Shown piece by piece: positions 31,725-44,889 of a stretch of 64,000 bases of DNA. Under the pieces are notes generated by a model. It made no database searches. It saw only the letters and a program-made list of their open reading frames with translations, and was not told the origin of the DNA. This DNA comes from Cherax quadricarinatus (taxonomy: Eukaryota; Arthropoda; Malacostraca; Decapoda; Parastacidae): the NCBI RefSeq assembly GCF_038502225.1, contig NC_091323.1, positions 28,758,845 to 28,822,844 of the forward strand. The letters run 5' to 3'. The first letter of the stretch is position 1; each line of letters starts with the position of its first letter. The translations under genes were made by a program, and so were the position numbers.

Positions 31725-34024
31725 TTATGAGGGTGGTAATGGTAGTAGTGGTGATAGTGGTAGTGGTGATAATGGTAGTGGTGGTGATAGTGGTAGTGGT
31801 GATAATGGTTAGTGGTAGGTGATGATAGTGGTAGGTGATAGTGGTGGGTGGTGATAGTGGTGGGTGGTGGTAGTGGTGGGTGGTGATAGTGGTGGGTGGT
31901 GATAGTGGTGGTGGGTGGTGATAGTGGTAGTGATGGTAGTGGTGATAGTGGTGGGTGGTGGTAGTGGTGAGTGGCGGTAGTGGTGATTGTGGTGGGTGGT
32001 GATAGTAGTAGTGCTGATTGTGGTGGGTGGTGATAGTGGTAGTGATGGGTGGTGATAGTGATAGTGGTGATACTGATGGGTGGTGGTAGTGGTGTGATAG
32101 TGGTTTGTGGTGATAGTGGTAGTGGTGGTGATAGTGGTAGTGGTGATAGTGGTAGTGGTGGGTGGTGGTAGTGGTAATAGTGGTGGGTGGTGATAGTGGT
32201 AGTGGTGGGTAGTGGTAGTGGTGGTTGGTGATAATGGTAGTGGTGATAGTCGTGGGTGGTGATAGTGGTGGATGGTGATAATGGTAGTGACAGTGGGGGG
32301 TGGTGATAGTAGTAGTGGTGATTGTGGTAGTGGTGGGTGGTGATGGTGGTAGTGATGATAGTGATGGTGGGTGGTGATAATGATAGTGGTAGTGGTGATA
32401 GTGGTACTATTGATAGTGGTTGTGGTGGTGATAGTGTTAGTGGTGGTGATAGTGTTAGTGGTGATAGTGGTGGGTGGTGATTGTGGTAGTGATGATAGTG
32501 GTGAGTGATAGTGATGGTTGGTGATAGTGGTAGTGATGGGCGGTGATAGTGGTAGTGATAGTGGTGGGTGATGATAGTGATGGGTGGTGATAGTGGTAGT
32601 GATAATGATGGGTGGTGGTAATGGTGATAGTGCTGGGTGGTGATAGTGGTAGCGGTGGTGATAGTGGTAGTGTTGGGTGGTGATAGTGGTAATGGTGGGT
32701 GGTGGTAGTGGTAATGGTGGTGGATGGTGATAGTGGTAGTGGTGGTTGGTGATAATGGTAGTGGTGATAGTGGTGGGTGTTGGTAGTGATAGTGGTGGAT
32801 GGTGATAATGGTAGTGACAGTGGTGATAGTAGTAGTGGTGATAGTGGTAGTGGTGGCTGGTGATAGTGGTAGTGGTGATAGTGGGTGGTGATGATGATAG
32901 TGGTGATAGTGGTAGTGGTGGGTGGTGATAGTGGTACTATTGATAGTGGTTGTGGTGGTGATAGTGTTAGTGGTGGTGATAGTGTTAGTGGTGATAGTGG
33001 TAGTGATAGTGGTAGTGGTGGGTGGTGATAGTGGTGAGTGATAGTGATGGGTGGTGATAGTGGTAGTTGTGATAGTGATGGGTGATAGTGGTAGTGATAA
33101 TGATGGGTGGTGATAGTGGTAGCAGTGGTGATAGTGGTAGTGGTGATAGTGGTAGTGGTGATGGTGATAGTGGTAGTGTTAATAATGGTGGATGGTGATA
33201 GTGGCAGTGGTGATAGTGGTAGTGGTAATAATGGTGGTGGTAGTGGTAATAGTGGTTGGTGGTGTTAGTGGTAGTGGTAATAGTGGTGGGTGGTGATAGT
33301 GGTGGGTGGTGATAGTGGTAGTGGTAATAGTGGTGGGTGGTGATAGTAGTGGTAGTGGAGATAGTGGTGGGTGGTGATAATGGTAGTGGTGATAGTGGTA
33401 GTGGTGGGTGGTGATACTGGTACTATTGATAGTGGTTGTGGTGGTGATAGTGGTGGGTGATGGTAGTGGTGGTGATAGTGTTAGTGGGGATAGTGGTGGG
33501 TGGTGATAGTGGTAGAGATGATAGTGATGGGTGGTGATAATGGTAGTTATGATAGTGGCAGTGGTGGGTGGTGATAGTATTAGTGATAGTGATGGGTTGT
33601 GATAGTGGTAGTGGTGATAGTGATGGGTGGTGATAGTGGTGGGTGATGATAGTGGTGGGTGATAGTGATGGGTGGTGATAGTGGTAGTGATGAGTGATGG
33701 GTGGTGGTAGTGGTGGTGATAGTGGTAGTGGTGATAGTGGTGAGTGGTGATAGTGGTGAGTGGTGGTAGTGTTGATAATGGTGGGTGGTGATAGTGGTGG
33801 GTGGTGACATTGGTAGTGGTGGGTGGTGATAGTGGTAGTGGTGATAGTGGTGGTAGTGGCAATAGTGGTTGGTGGTAGTGGTGATAATGGTGGTGATAGT
33901 GGTGGTGATAGTGATGGTGATAGCGGTTGGTGGTAGTGGTGATAATGATGATTGGTGGTGATAGTGGTGGTGGTGAGTGGTGATAGTGGTAATGGTGGGT
34001 GGTGATAATGATAGTGGTGGGTGG
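31725..34024. repeat. GTGGTGATAGTGG minisatellite, 2.3 kb
   Basis: Highly variable 6-30 bp combinations of GTGATAGTGGTAGTGGTGGG and GGTGGT. Strongly G/T-rich on the plus strand and A/C-rich on the minus strand. It resumes at 42167 after the BEL/Pao element. Minus-strand Thr/His/Pro frames are artefacts. Confidence 0.95.
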
Positions 34025-35082
34025 TGTGGAGAAATTTTCTCCAGGAGGGGGGTATCAGCCCCCTTCAGCTCCTTTTAGCCCTGAGGGGCCCAGCCCTCTC
34101 AGAAGGGGCAAATATCTTGTTTACTGCTAGAGTAATTGATCACAGATGCCGTACGAGTATGCGACATGGTCAAGCGACCGCTGCTCCTTGCAGTCCAGTG
34201 TTGCAGAGTGTATTTTAATAAGAGACAGTACATCTCTTACTTTAGCAGGACAATTAAGGAAAATCCTGCTCCCACTTTATTACCATGGTAAAGATAGTGG
34301 ACATTGTTGTCTATGCTTAAGACAGCAAGAATCAAACATTCTGCTTTGCTTCATCGAGGAAGTGGCAAGGAAGCAAAAGTACTAGGTCAGCTTTTCCTTT
34401 GTGGTAGGGGAGTAACGGCATGGGGTGCTGTGGCGTCCTCAGATTACTTTTGACTCTACTGAGAGTGACACTGACGCCAGGATAACCAACAAAGAACACT
34501 GATCCGTGCGTTAGTGTGAACAAAGTATCTCGTAAAACACAATAAACACTTAAGAGAAGTGTGATCAGCTTCTTTAGTGATAAGATTGTGAACAATAAAG
34601 ACAAATCTTGTGGAACATAGTGTACCAGTGTGCGTATTCCTAGACTATGGAAGACGTGGACATCCAAGGACACTTCAGCTTCTATCAAGTCACTGATACC
34701 TGTCGAAGGTGTGAAGAGCACCATAGCTCATGCTACAAGAGCAAGGTAGGTTACGAATTTCTTGTACGGGGGACTGCGCAGTTCTTGAGTCGCAAGGAGT
34801 TTGTAATCAACCTATAGTCGGCAGTAAGGTGCGGACTTTTGAGTCCAAACAAGTACGTAATTTGTCAGCAATCAGTGAATGAAATATGCTGACATAACAC
34901 CCCCTAGGGGTAATTTATTGTTTACAAATTATAACTCATTTCCAGCCCGTTGCGAGAGGCCTTCGACAGCTTCTCAAGACCTCGTCTGCAGGGGCGGCTG
35001 TGCAGGCGATGAGCTGTCTTTCTAAGTTAAGTTTTCCCTATACCAACTGTTTAAGCTTAACTGGTAATCCCATTTCTCAACA
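34025..35082 (+). repeat. 5' LTR of element 3
   Basis: 1058 bp, starting TGTGGAGAAATTTTCTCCAG, which is itself a short hairpin (GGAGAAATTTTCTCC), and ending CATTTCTCAACA. Short frames inside the LTR are present in both copies and are not recognised. Confidence 0.94.
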
Positions 35083-35864
35083 TATTTGGTCCTTCGAACC
35101 GGATAAAGGCCACACTGTGGTCCAAATATGTTGTACTACAATTTACAAATAACCTATGAGCCAAGGTCCTTCGAAAAAAGCTGTAAAACTAGTGTTTTAC
35201 AATATAAATCAGTATAAATGAGTCCCTCCAGACTCAATCACAGAGAATGGGCAGCCAAAAGAAAATGGGCACTCACCCAAAGAAAATGGGAGCTGGGTGA
35301 CTCACCCAACAAGAAAACGGGGGATGGCACCCGGCATCCACTGCTCCAATCTCGAAAATCGCTGATTAAGACAACAACAACCCAACTGATGTTCGGTTTG
35401 TCTGAGTGTATATACACATAGTGTTTATAATGTTTATAGACAGAAATTAAGAGACAAGATTGTGTTAAAGTTTGTTTCTTATAGATCTACCTGTTATATT
35501 AAAGGAACTTATATATAAAAATGTAAGCTTTCAAATATATTAACAGTGACATATATGTGTAAGTAATATTCACGTGTGATTTACAGTTATACAGTGACAT
35601 TTATAGTGTATAGTGAATGAAGTGTATAACATTATTTACTATTAATCATCGTTGTCAGGCTGACACAGCAAACTCAAGCCATAAACACCAGCCATATGTA
35701 CCCTATACCCTTCATGGTCATTGACCCTGAGGTTAAGCTTAGTGGGTCAGTAGTCTGACTCGATTATTGCTGACTTAAGCATAACAAAACTCAGCTGTTT
35801 ATAGCTGTACAGTGTTTTTTAAACACTCTAAATGTGGTGCTAGAATTTACAGTATACCATTAAA
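35083..35864 (+). promoter_or_regulatory. Leader of element 3 with probable primer-binding site
   Basis: TTTGGTCCTTCGAACCGGAT begins two bases after the LTR. This has the TGGTCC...TTCGAACCGG form I associate with BEL/Pao primer sites, but I cannot name the tRNA. The rest of the leader (35105-35864) is AT-rich and non-coding. A 64-codon frame at 35218 has no recognised family. Confidence 0.6.
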
Positions 35865-38800
35865 ATGGCTTGTTTGAAAACTTAGTTTGTCTTTACAGAC
35901 TAAGATTACACAATTAGAAAATCTAATTTCAGTCTGTATAGGATTAACTCAAGATACAAACATAGATTTTGATGATCTTGAGGTCAAATTTGAATTACTT
36001 ACACAACGTCTGGAAATAATTAATTCAGACTATACACATTATGAAAATAAATTTCTTGAATCAGACCCATCTGAGGATGAAATTAAAAATGTTTTGGATA
36101 CTTTTAGTAATCAACAATTAAGGTGGACAGGAGTACAGGCTATCTGCCGCAAAACTCTGTCACAGAGACCTACTGTAACTAGTGTGTCATTACCTATTTT
36201 CCAAGGTCATAATTATGAAGAATTCATTAGTGGTTTTCAATCCGTAGTAAATTCGCGAACTGACATAGATGAGATTGCTTAGTTCAATTATCTTAAATGT
36301 CTTGTGAAGGGAGAACCCTATGAACTGATTAAGTCATTTCCGGTGGTTAAAGGCAATTATCAAATAGCCTTACGTGTCTTAGCAGACAATTACTTTGATG
36401 CTGACCAGGCCAGAGTTAGACATGCAGTCTTAATATCAAGCTTGAAGCCACCCAAACATTGTTTTTCCGACTTACAGACAATTAGAATCACATTAGACAA
36501 TAGTCTCAGATCTCTAGGTGCTAAATATGACCTAAGGCAATGTGATTGGTTTATCAGTGGTATTGTACAAGATAAGTTGTCACCACAAACTATTGAACGA
36601 TTAAATATTATGTTCAATAAACGCTATTTCACTTGTGAGGAAATTAGCAATGGTTTACAAACAATAGTTTCATGCATGCAAACAACGAGACAAGATGAAA
36701 AATCCACAAATCCAGTGGATAATAAACCTTCAACTCAGTATAAACAGAGTATACCTACTCCCACTAAACCACAGAATGGGAAATCCCATATAGGCATTTA
36801 TCAAGCTGTGAATACAACAGACAGTAAAGAGACTGTCATACATAAACGTACTCCAAAATGTGTACTTTGTGATGGAACACATTGGGCACAGTATTGTAGT
36901 CAATAGACATCAATGAAGGCACGTAAACAACGTGTTCATCAGCTGAAAAGATGCATCAAGTGTTTAGGTGAACACAAGGGAGGAAAATGCTCACTGAAGA
37001 AGTGTTTTAAATGCAAGGGTATGCATCATACAGCATTATGCCCAAATACTTTTGCTGAACAGCAGAAGACTTCCACAGAATCAGGAAGTCAACAAGCAAT
37101 AGCATTAAATGTGAGAGATAAGTTTAAAGCAACTGCTCTCCCGATAGCTCGAGTTGAGTTATCTAATAAATTACACAAAACCAATGTGCTAACACTATTT
37201 GATCAAGGCTCACAAAGGTCCTTCATAAGAAGAAGAGTGTTGCAGAAACTGAATAAACAACCCTATGCCAAAATACAGTTAGATATAGCTGGTTTTTTCC
37301 ACAATTCTGGTAAATAGACACATGACCTAGCCAGAATCTCTGTTGGTCTAGGAAACAGGAAAAAGACAGTAGAAGCTGTGGTAGTAGATGATTTGCCTAA
37401 GTCTGTGCAGATCCAGGGATTAAAAGCGACAGTTGCAGCACTGAAAGCAGCTAAGGTCAAGTTAGCCTGTCCTGACATACAGACGGACACAATTAGTCCA
37501 ATTGATTTAATCATTGGAAGTGATTATTATCACTGTTTTGTGCAAAATATAGTAAGTAAACATGATGTTCACTTGCTGAAAACAGCAGGAGGCCACATGA
37601 TATGTGGGCCCATTCCCTCTCAAAGTGGGAAAGAAACTGATATTGATTCAGTGGAAAATGTACTAGTTACGAGAATAACCGCTGATCATGTACCACAGCA
37701 AAAATTATCATTACTGGAAGAAATGAATGAACCAGTTGATAAGTTGTGGGATTTAGATGCGATAGGTATTGATGTAAATAAACCAAGCCCACAAGAGTCT
37801 CAGACTTATAACCAATATTTGGACACTGTCAAATATGAAGATGGACAGTATTGGGTTAGGTTACCATGGAAATTAAATCCACCACATCTGCCTAGCAATT
37901 ATCGCATGGCTTTCGGACAGATGAAAGCACAAATACATGAGCTAAGGAAGAATCCAGAGCTACTGACTGTCTATGATAATATCATACAAGAACAGTTGGA
38001 CAATAAATTCATTGAGGAAATAGTCGAAGACAAGTTGAAGACAGACGCTCATTATCTCCCGCACCATGGAGTCAGAAAAGATTCTGAAACCACTCCACTA
38101 CGTGTTGTATATAATTGCAGCGCACGTGCAAATAAAGATGTAGCAAGTCTTAATGACTGTCTGAATACCGGACCCTCACTAACTGAGAAGCTAGGAGACG
38201 TGCTTATGAAATTTCGCACAAACCCATATGCCTACACGACTGATATTTCCAAAGCTTTCTTAAGAGTAGGACTACAAGAAATAGATAGAGATTATACTCG
38301 ATTCTTGTGGCCTGAAAATCCACATGATCCTCAAAGTCCAGTGAAAACTTATCGTTTCAAATCAGTATTGTTTGGTGCAACATCCTCTCCATTCTTACTA
38401 GAAGCTACTTTAAATACACATTTGAAGAAATCTGAAAGTCCCTTCAAAGAAATCTTAAAGAAAAGTTTCTATGTGGACAATCTTCAAGGTACTGTGAATA
38501 AAGAGGAGGATTTGAAATCCTTATACAGAGAAGCTAACAAGGAGATGAAAGAAGCAAATATGCCTCTAAGGATGTGGAATACAAATTCAAAGCAATTAAG
38601 GTAACTTATCAAAGAAGATTTCCCTGAAGCTGAAATTCCTGATTGCAACAATATGCTGGGACTTAATTGGAACACACAGGAAGATACTTTGAGTCTAAAA
38701 GATAAACAATAAATCATGCAGTACACTCACTAAACGTAGTTTACTGTCAGAGGTATCACAATGTTTTGATCCTCTAGGACTCGTCTCGCCAATTACCATA

Positions 38801-41017
38801 AAGGGTAAAATGCTTATGCAAGATGCATGGAAGCTCAAAATTGGATGGGATGAGAACTTGCCTCTAGAAATGAGTCAAGCATGGGATGAAATATCCAAGG
38901 AGTTTAAACAACTTCATCAAATTAAATTTCCCAGACAAATAGGTTAAGAGGGAAACAAGTACACATTACATGTGTTCTGTGATGCGTCAACCAGAGGTTA
39001 TGGCGCTGTAACTTACATGAGTAATGCTGAAGGAAGTACACTAATTACTTCAAAGGCCAGGGTAGCACCCTTGAAGGTCAGAACAGTACCACAACTGGAA
39101 CTGACAGCACTCTATGTAGGTACAAAATTAGCTGTCTATCTCAACAAAGTACTTGATCATCTCACTATTGAAAAAAACCGTGATCTGGAGTGATAATGAA
39201 GCAGTTCTCCAATGGTTAAGAAATAATAAGAGTAAGCTGGTCTATGTACAGAACAGAGTAGAAGAAATAAAAGAGATGCAGAGAGATTATCTCTTTCTCC
39301 ACGTCTCTACCCAAGAGAATCCAGCTGACATGTTGTCACGTGGTGTCCCACTCAAGAAATTTGTGGATAATAAATTATGGCTCCACGGACCGAACTGGGT
39401 CTCTGATGAAAATAACTGGCCTCAGCAAAAAGCTCACATTATGCCAGAAGAAACAGTCTGCTTGAACACAACAGAAGTAAGTTGTGTAAATACTGCAGAC
39501 ACAACAGAAATAGTCATTGATGGATCTAAATACTCATCTTTGGGTAAACTCTTAAGAGTTACAGCTCTTGTCCATAAATTCACTAAAGGAATAAAAATAC
39601 ACAAAGATGTTTTTTCTACAGAATATAAATTTCTTGAAACACAAGATAAATTCCCAAAGAAACCTGTTATGATTAATTCTTTAGGACTTTATCTCGACTC
39701 AGAAAAGATTATAAGATGTCGAGGAAGAATTCATAATTCTTCACTACCTAAAGAAGCCATACATCCAATATTGATCCCCAAGAATCATTGGCTAACAAAA
39801 CTGATTGTGCAAAACGCCCACAGTAATGTTACATGGTGGGGTAGCTGACACACTTTGTCATATACGACAATCCTACTGGATACCTCAAGGTCGACAAAGT
39901 GTGAAAAAACAAATAAAGGACTGTATTAGTCGTCACTACGATAAGTATAAACAGTCCCTCTGAAAGAGTTTGTCATATCACTCCATTTGAGGTGACAGGT
40001 GTAGATTACACTGGACCAATAATTTTAACCAAAACAGTTGACAAAGTTCCTATCAAGGTGTACATCTGTTTGTTCACTTGTGCTACAACTAGAGCAGTAC
40101 ATCTAGAAGTAGCCACTGACATGTCTGCTGAAACCTTTATCAAATTATTCAGAAGGTTTGCAGCCAGAAGGGCATGTCCCAGACTGATGATTTCAGATAA
40201 TGCAACGAACTTTGTTGCTGGTGCTGCTTATATAAGCAAGATCTTTGGTCAACCAGAAGTACAACAGATGCTGAATCAACGCAGTTGTCGCTGGAGATAC
40301 ATTCCACCTAAATCTCCATGGCACGGCGGATTTTATGAAAGAATGATCGGCATTGTAAAACGTTGTTTAAGGAAGACTCTTCATCGTCAGAGAATAGACT
40401 TAGAAGAATTCCGTACAGTTGTAACTGAAATAGAAAATAGAATCAACAACAGACCTCTAACTTATGTTACCGATGATCTGGACAATTTAGAAGTGTTAAG
40501 TCCATCTCATTTATTCCATGGCAGAAGGCTCGAACCTGTTCCTCCCATGAATGATAAAGAAATCATAGAGGATCCTACTTATTTCGAACCTGAGCAACTC
40601 AGACGTAAATTCAAACACCTTAATAAAGTGATAGAATGTTGGGAGAAAATTTGGCGAGAAGACTATCTCACCTCATTGAGAGAACACTTCTATGGAGCTG
40701 GTGTTCCTGAAAATCATAAGTCCTTAAGACCTGGTGACATAGTGATTATTGACAATGATGGTCCGACGTCCCAATGGCCACTTGGAAAAATTGTGACCAT
40801 ATATCCTGATGCAAATGGAATCATCAGGACAGTTGATGTTTTAAGCAAAGGTGTAGTGAATAAGCGGACAATAAATAAACTAGTACCGTTAGAATTACAC
40901 AGTGTTGAAAACAAAATTAGTGATTCTCCAGAAACCACACAGACTAAAGCTGTTCAGAAAAGACAAGCAGCAGTGCTGGCGAGTGAGAAAATTAAATTAA
41001 TGTTAAGTGATGAATAG
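35865..41017 (+). pseudogene. BEL/Pao Gag-Pol polyprotein, inactivated
   Basis: The likely start is the ATG at 35865, with an early shift. Gag runs from about 35887. Zinc knuckles include CVLCDGTHWAQYC (about 36868) and CIKCLGEHKGGKC, CFKCKGMHHTALC (about 36955-37045). Protease: FDQGSQRSFI near 37198. RT: RVVYNCSA, YTTDISKAFLRVGL, and the YxDD box reads YVDN at 38470-38481. RNase H: FCDASTRGYGAV near 38970, ELTALYVG, WSDNEAVLQWL, PADMLSRG. Integrase: TGVDYTGPI, ISDNATNFV, WHGGFYERMIGIVK. In-frame stops end at 36282, 36906, 37317, 38604, 38712 and 38947. Shifts lie near 38715, 39180 and 39845. The 3' 341 codons (integrase, 39992-41017) remain open. Confidence 0.93.
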
Positions 41018-41102
41018 GTTTGTACATGTGTCTATTTGCACATGTGTCTGATTTATCAAGTGATGAATAGTTCACCTGCAGCGAGCCTCCGCCGCCCCTC
41101 AG

Positions 41103-42166
41103 TGTGGAGAAATTTTCTCCAGGAGGGGGGTATCAGCCCCCTTCAGCCCCTTTTAGCCCTGAGGGGCCCTGCCCTCTCAGAAGGGCAAATATCTTGTTTA
41201 CTGCTACAGTGAGTAATTGATTACAGATGCCGTACGAGTATGCGATGTGGTCAAGCGACTGCTGCTCCTTGCAGTCCAGTGTTGCAGAGTGTATTTTAAT
41301 AAGAGACAGTACATCTCTTACTTTAGCAGGACAATTAAGGAAAATCCTACTCCCACTTTATTACCCTGGTAAAGATAGTGGACATTGTTGTCTATGCTTA
41401 AGACAGCAAGAATCAAACATTCTGCTTTGCTTCATCGAGGAAGTGGCAAGGAAGCAAAAGTACTAGGTCAGCTTTTCCTTTGTGGTAGGGGAGTAACGGC
41501 GTGGGGTGCTGTGGCGTCTTCAGATTACTTTTGACTCTACTGAGAGTGACACTGACGCCAGGATAACCAACAAAGAACACTGATCGGTGCGTTAGTGTGA
41601 ACAAAGTATCTCATAAAACACAATAAACACTTAAGAGAAGTGTAATCAGCTTCTTTAGTTATAAGATTGTGAACAATAAAGACAAATCTTGTGGAACATA
41701 GTGTACCAGTGTGCGTATACCTAGACTATGGAAGACGTGGACATCCAAGGACACTTCAGTTTCTATCAAGTCACCGATACCTGTCGAAGGTGTGAAGAAC
41801 ACCATAGCTCACGCTACAAGAGCAAGGTAGGTTACGAATTTCTTGTAGTACGGGGGACTGCGCAGTTCTTGAGTCGCAAGGAGTTTGTAATCAACCTATA
41901 GTCGGCAGTAAGGTGCGGACTTTTGAGTCCAAACAAGTACGTAATTTGTCAGCAATCAGTGAATGAAATATGCTGACATAACACCCCCTAGGGGTAATTT
42001 ATTGTTTACAAATTATAAATCATTTCCAGCCCATTGAGAGAGGCCTTCGACAGCTTCTCAAGACCTCGTCTGCAGGGGCGGCTGTGCAGGCGATGAGCTG
42101 TCTTTCTAAGTTAAGTTTTCCCTATACCAACTGTTTAAGCTTAACTGGTAATCCCATTTCTCAACA
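41103..42166 (+). repeat. 3' LTR of element 3
   Basis: 1064 bp direct copy of 34025-35082. Differences include GCCCC for GCTCC near the start and a 3-bp insertion in TTGTAGTACGGG near 41845. Confidence 0.94.
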
Positions 42167-42690
42167 GGTGGTGATAGTGGTAGTGATAGTAGTGGTGGTG
42201 ATAGTGATGGGTGATGCTAATGGTGGTGATAGTGGTAGTGGTGGTGATAGTGGTAGTGGTGGTGATAGTGGTAGTGGTGGTGATAGTGGTAGTGGTGGTG
42301 ATAGTGGTAGTGGTGATGGTGGGTGGTGATAGTGGTGGATGATAGTGGTATTAGTGGTGATAGTGTTAGTGATGATAGTGATGGGTGGTGATAGTGGTAG
42401 TGGTGGTGATAGTGGTAGTGGTGGTGATAGTGGTGCGTGGTGATAGTGGTTGTGGTGATAGTGGTTGTGGTGGTGGTAGTGATTGTTGGTGATAGTGGTG
42501 GTGATGGTGGGTGCTGATAGTGGCAGTGGTGGTGGTAATAGTGGTAGTGGTGATGGTGGGTGGCAATAGTGGTGGTGGAGGTGATAATAGTAGGGGTGGT
42601 GATAGTGATACGGGCAGTGAGTAATAGTAAGTGGTGATGGCGATAAGTATTGGTGATTACTTGTGATAGTGGTAGTGACAATAGTTATTC
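42167..42690. repeat. GTGGTGATAGTGG minisatellite, right part
   Basis: Continuation of the array at 31725-34024. 42230-42320 holds five near-identical 18-bp units GGTGATAGTGGTAGTGGT. Confidence 0.93.
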
Positions 42691-42904
42691 TTTCAGAGTG
42701 TCCAGAGTTCATCTCTCTCAGGAAAGATCAGACGTGGCTACGGAGAGAGAGAGAGAGAGAGAGAGAGCAGGTAGTCCCTACCAATGCTAGAAGTTACCTA
42801 AAAGTTAAGCCTGGACGCTGACAGTTCCACTGCTGGAATATGGGAGAGGAAGGAAGGGTGAGGGAGGTAGGGAGGGGTACTGGGTGCACTGAAGGGTGAT
42901 GGGG
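42691..42904. other. Spacer with a (GA)n run
   Basis: A (GA) run of about 26 bp at 42742-42767. The remainder has GGGAGGTAGGGAGGG-type purine-rich DNA and no gene. Confidence 0.6.
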
Positions 42905-43300
42905 TCTGATGTCCTACCAACACCTGTGTTGTACTAGCACCTGCGTTGCTCCATCTCCTGTCTTGTACCAACACCTGTGTTTTGTACCAGCACCTGCGTT
43001 GTTCCAGCAACTTTGTTGTTGTATTAGCACCTGTGTTGTGTGTTGTACCTTCACCTATATTATTCCAGCACCTATTGTTGTACCAGCACCTGTGTCGTTC
43101 CAGCACCTGTTGTATCAACACCTGTGTTGTAACATCACCTGTTGTATCTGTACCTGTGTGGTTGTACCATCACCTGTGTTGTACAAGCACATGTGTTGTA
43201 TCAGCACCTGCGTTGTTGTGCCAGCACGTGTGTTTAGCAGCACATGTGTTGTAGCAGCACGTGTGTTGTTCCAGAAACTGTGTTGTACCAGCACATAACT
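42905..43300. repeat. TTGTACCAGCACCTGTG minisatellite
   Basis: About 20 imperfect units of 18-24 bp built on GTACCAGCACCTGTGTTGT. Each carries CACCTG, an E-box type hexamer. Open frames in three phases are spurious. Confidence 0.9.
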
Positions 43301-43598
43301 TCTGAAGTGGAATATTGAAGGGGAAGGTGCATTAGAGTGACATATTTAAGTGTGGTATTAAATCTTGGTATTATCCTGTGGTATTAAAGTGGTGTAAAGT
43401 ATGTAGAACTAAAGTTTAGTTTTATTGTGGTATTAAAGTTGTCCTTTTCCTTGCTCTTCCCCATTATCATCCGCTTTCTCTTTCTCTCCCTCTGTGTTTA
43501 CTTTCGCCACAATTATAAATTCAGAGTTAGTGTACATCACTGCAATTAATAATGGATGGGTGAGGAGGCTTTTAGTGAAAAGTTTATGTATTTTTTGC

Positions 43599-43629
<31 letters not shown>

Positions 43630-43766
43630 CGTGGTCCCAAGATTACCTGTGAGTTTGAGGGAGATGATAGATTTACTGTGAAGGTTGCTATGGTTAAGGA
43701 CAACTGGGTCACAAACAGTGACTTCTGACACAGATCACTGCAGTGCCTTTGTGAACTTTGCTATTA
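43301..43766. other. Spacer with GTATTAAA words and a (CA)n run
   Basis: Loose repeats of TGGTATTAAAGT between 43350 and 43440, and a (CA) run at 43601-43629. Nothing else recognised. Confidence 0.55.
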
Positions 43767-43838
43767 GAGGCTCCTTAGCTCAACGGTAGTGTGCTGGACA
43801 TATCAATCTAAGGACCAAGGTTCGAGCCCCCGTACGTC
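43767..43838 (+). pseudogene. tRNA-like sequence (tRNA pseudogene or SINE head)
   Basis: It has a good A box (TAGCTCAACGGTAGTG) and B box (GGTTCGAGCCC) with tRNA-like spacing. The acceptor, anticodon and T stems do not pair properly, and no CCA or convincing anticodon loop exists, so it is not a functional tRNA. It could be the tRNA-derived head of a SINE. Confidence 0.5.
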
Positions 43839-43875
43839 ATTTTCTTCATTCATTTACATATTTTATTACGATTTT

Positions 43876-44379
<504 letters not shown>

Positions 44380-44458
<79 letters not shown>
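44380..44458. repeat. (TA)n tract 2
   Basis: About 78 bp of pure TA dinucleotides. Confidence 0.97.
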
Positions 44459-44463
<5 letters not shown>

Positions 44464-44539
44464 AATATCGCAAACCAAGCGATACAAGATGCAAAACAAC
44501 CACGGGGGGAAGTAGAATGATAGCTCTAGGCAAATTACG

Positions 44540-44577
44540 TTCCTAGAGGACCGCCAGTAAAGGCGGTCCTCTAGGAA
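44540..44577. other. Perfect 16-bp hairpin
   Basis: TTCCTAGAGGACCGCC, six-base loop AGTAAA, then the exact complement. It is GC-rich in an AT-rich setting and abuts MITE copy 2. No T-run follows to suggest a terminator. Confidence 0.9.
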
Positions 44578-44889
44578 TAGGTAAAATTAGTCAATCAGCA
44601 AGATCTCATTTAAAATTAAGTCCTAAAATTTTCTCTTGTAGGTACCAAAAGAGCTTTAGAAAGCTTAACCTTATCAGAACAAGCACAATGTAATTTAGTC
44701 TAATCCAACTAAACATATTTTAGATAAGTTTATAATAATTTAAACAAACACAATGAAATATAGTTTTTCGTTAGGTTCAGAATGATTTTTGCGACATGAT
44801 TGCATTCACAAATTTTCGCTTGCCTTATTCGGCAAGAAGAGCGTTGCTATTTAAGCCAGAATCGCAGGTTTTACCTATTCGGCACGACA
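44574..44889 (+). mobile_element. MITE-like element, copy 2 (left end lost)
   Basis: Homologous to 43992-44379 in the same orientation. The left terminal repeat is cut to GAATAGGTAAAA; the right end CTATTCGGCACGACA is intact at 44875-44889. Internal deletions make it about 70 bp shorter. Confidence 0.8.

Larger units (their letters stand above)
34025..42166 (+). mobile_element. BEL/Pao LTR retrotransposon (element 3), defective
   Basis: Length 8142 bp. LTRs 34025-35082 and 41103-42166 are direct copies with a few substitutions and small indels. Ends are TG and CA. GGTGG flanks both ends (34020-34024 and 42167-42171), fitting a 5-bp target duplication, although the host array itself is GGTGG-rich. 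Internal sequence encodes a BEL/Pao-type Gag, protease, RT, RNase H and integrase in that order, broken by six in-frame stops and about three frameshifts. The sequence just before the 3' LTR (CCGCCGCCCCTCAG) is not purine-rich, so no polypurine tract is evident there. Confidence 0.95.

Noticed and set aside
33179..33862. 227-codon Thr/His/Pro frame on the minus strand
   Set aside because: A read-through of ACCACTATC-type simple repeats, with no independent support.
34021..34385. Short frames inside the element 3 LTR, present in both copies
   Set aside because: Duplication follows from the LTR pair, and nothing suggests translation.
41075..41102. Polypurine tract before the 3' LTR of element 3
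   Set aside because: The sequence there is C-rich (CCGCCGCCCCTCAG), so no purine tract can be claimed.
43767..43838. Functional tRNA gene
   Set aside because: The acceptor and T stems fail to pair and the anticodon arm is unclear; only the internal promoter boxes are convincing.
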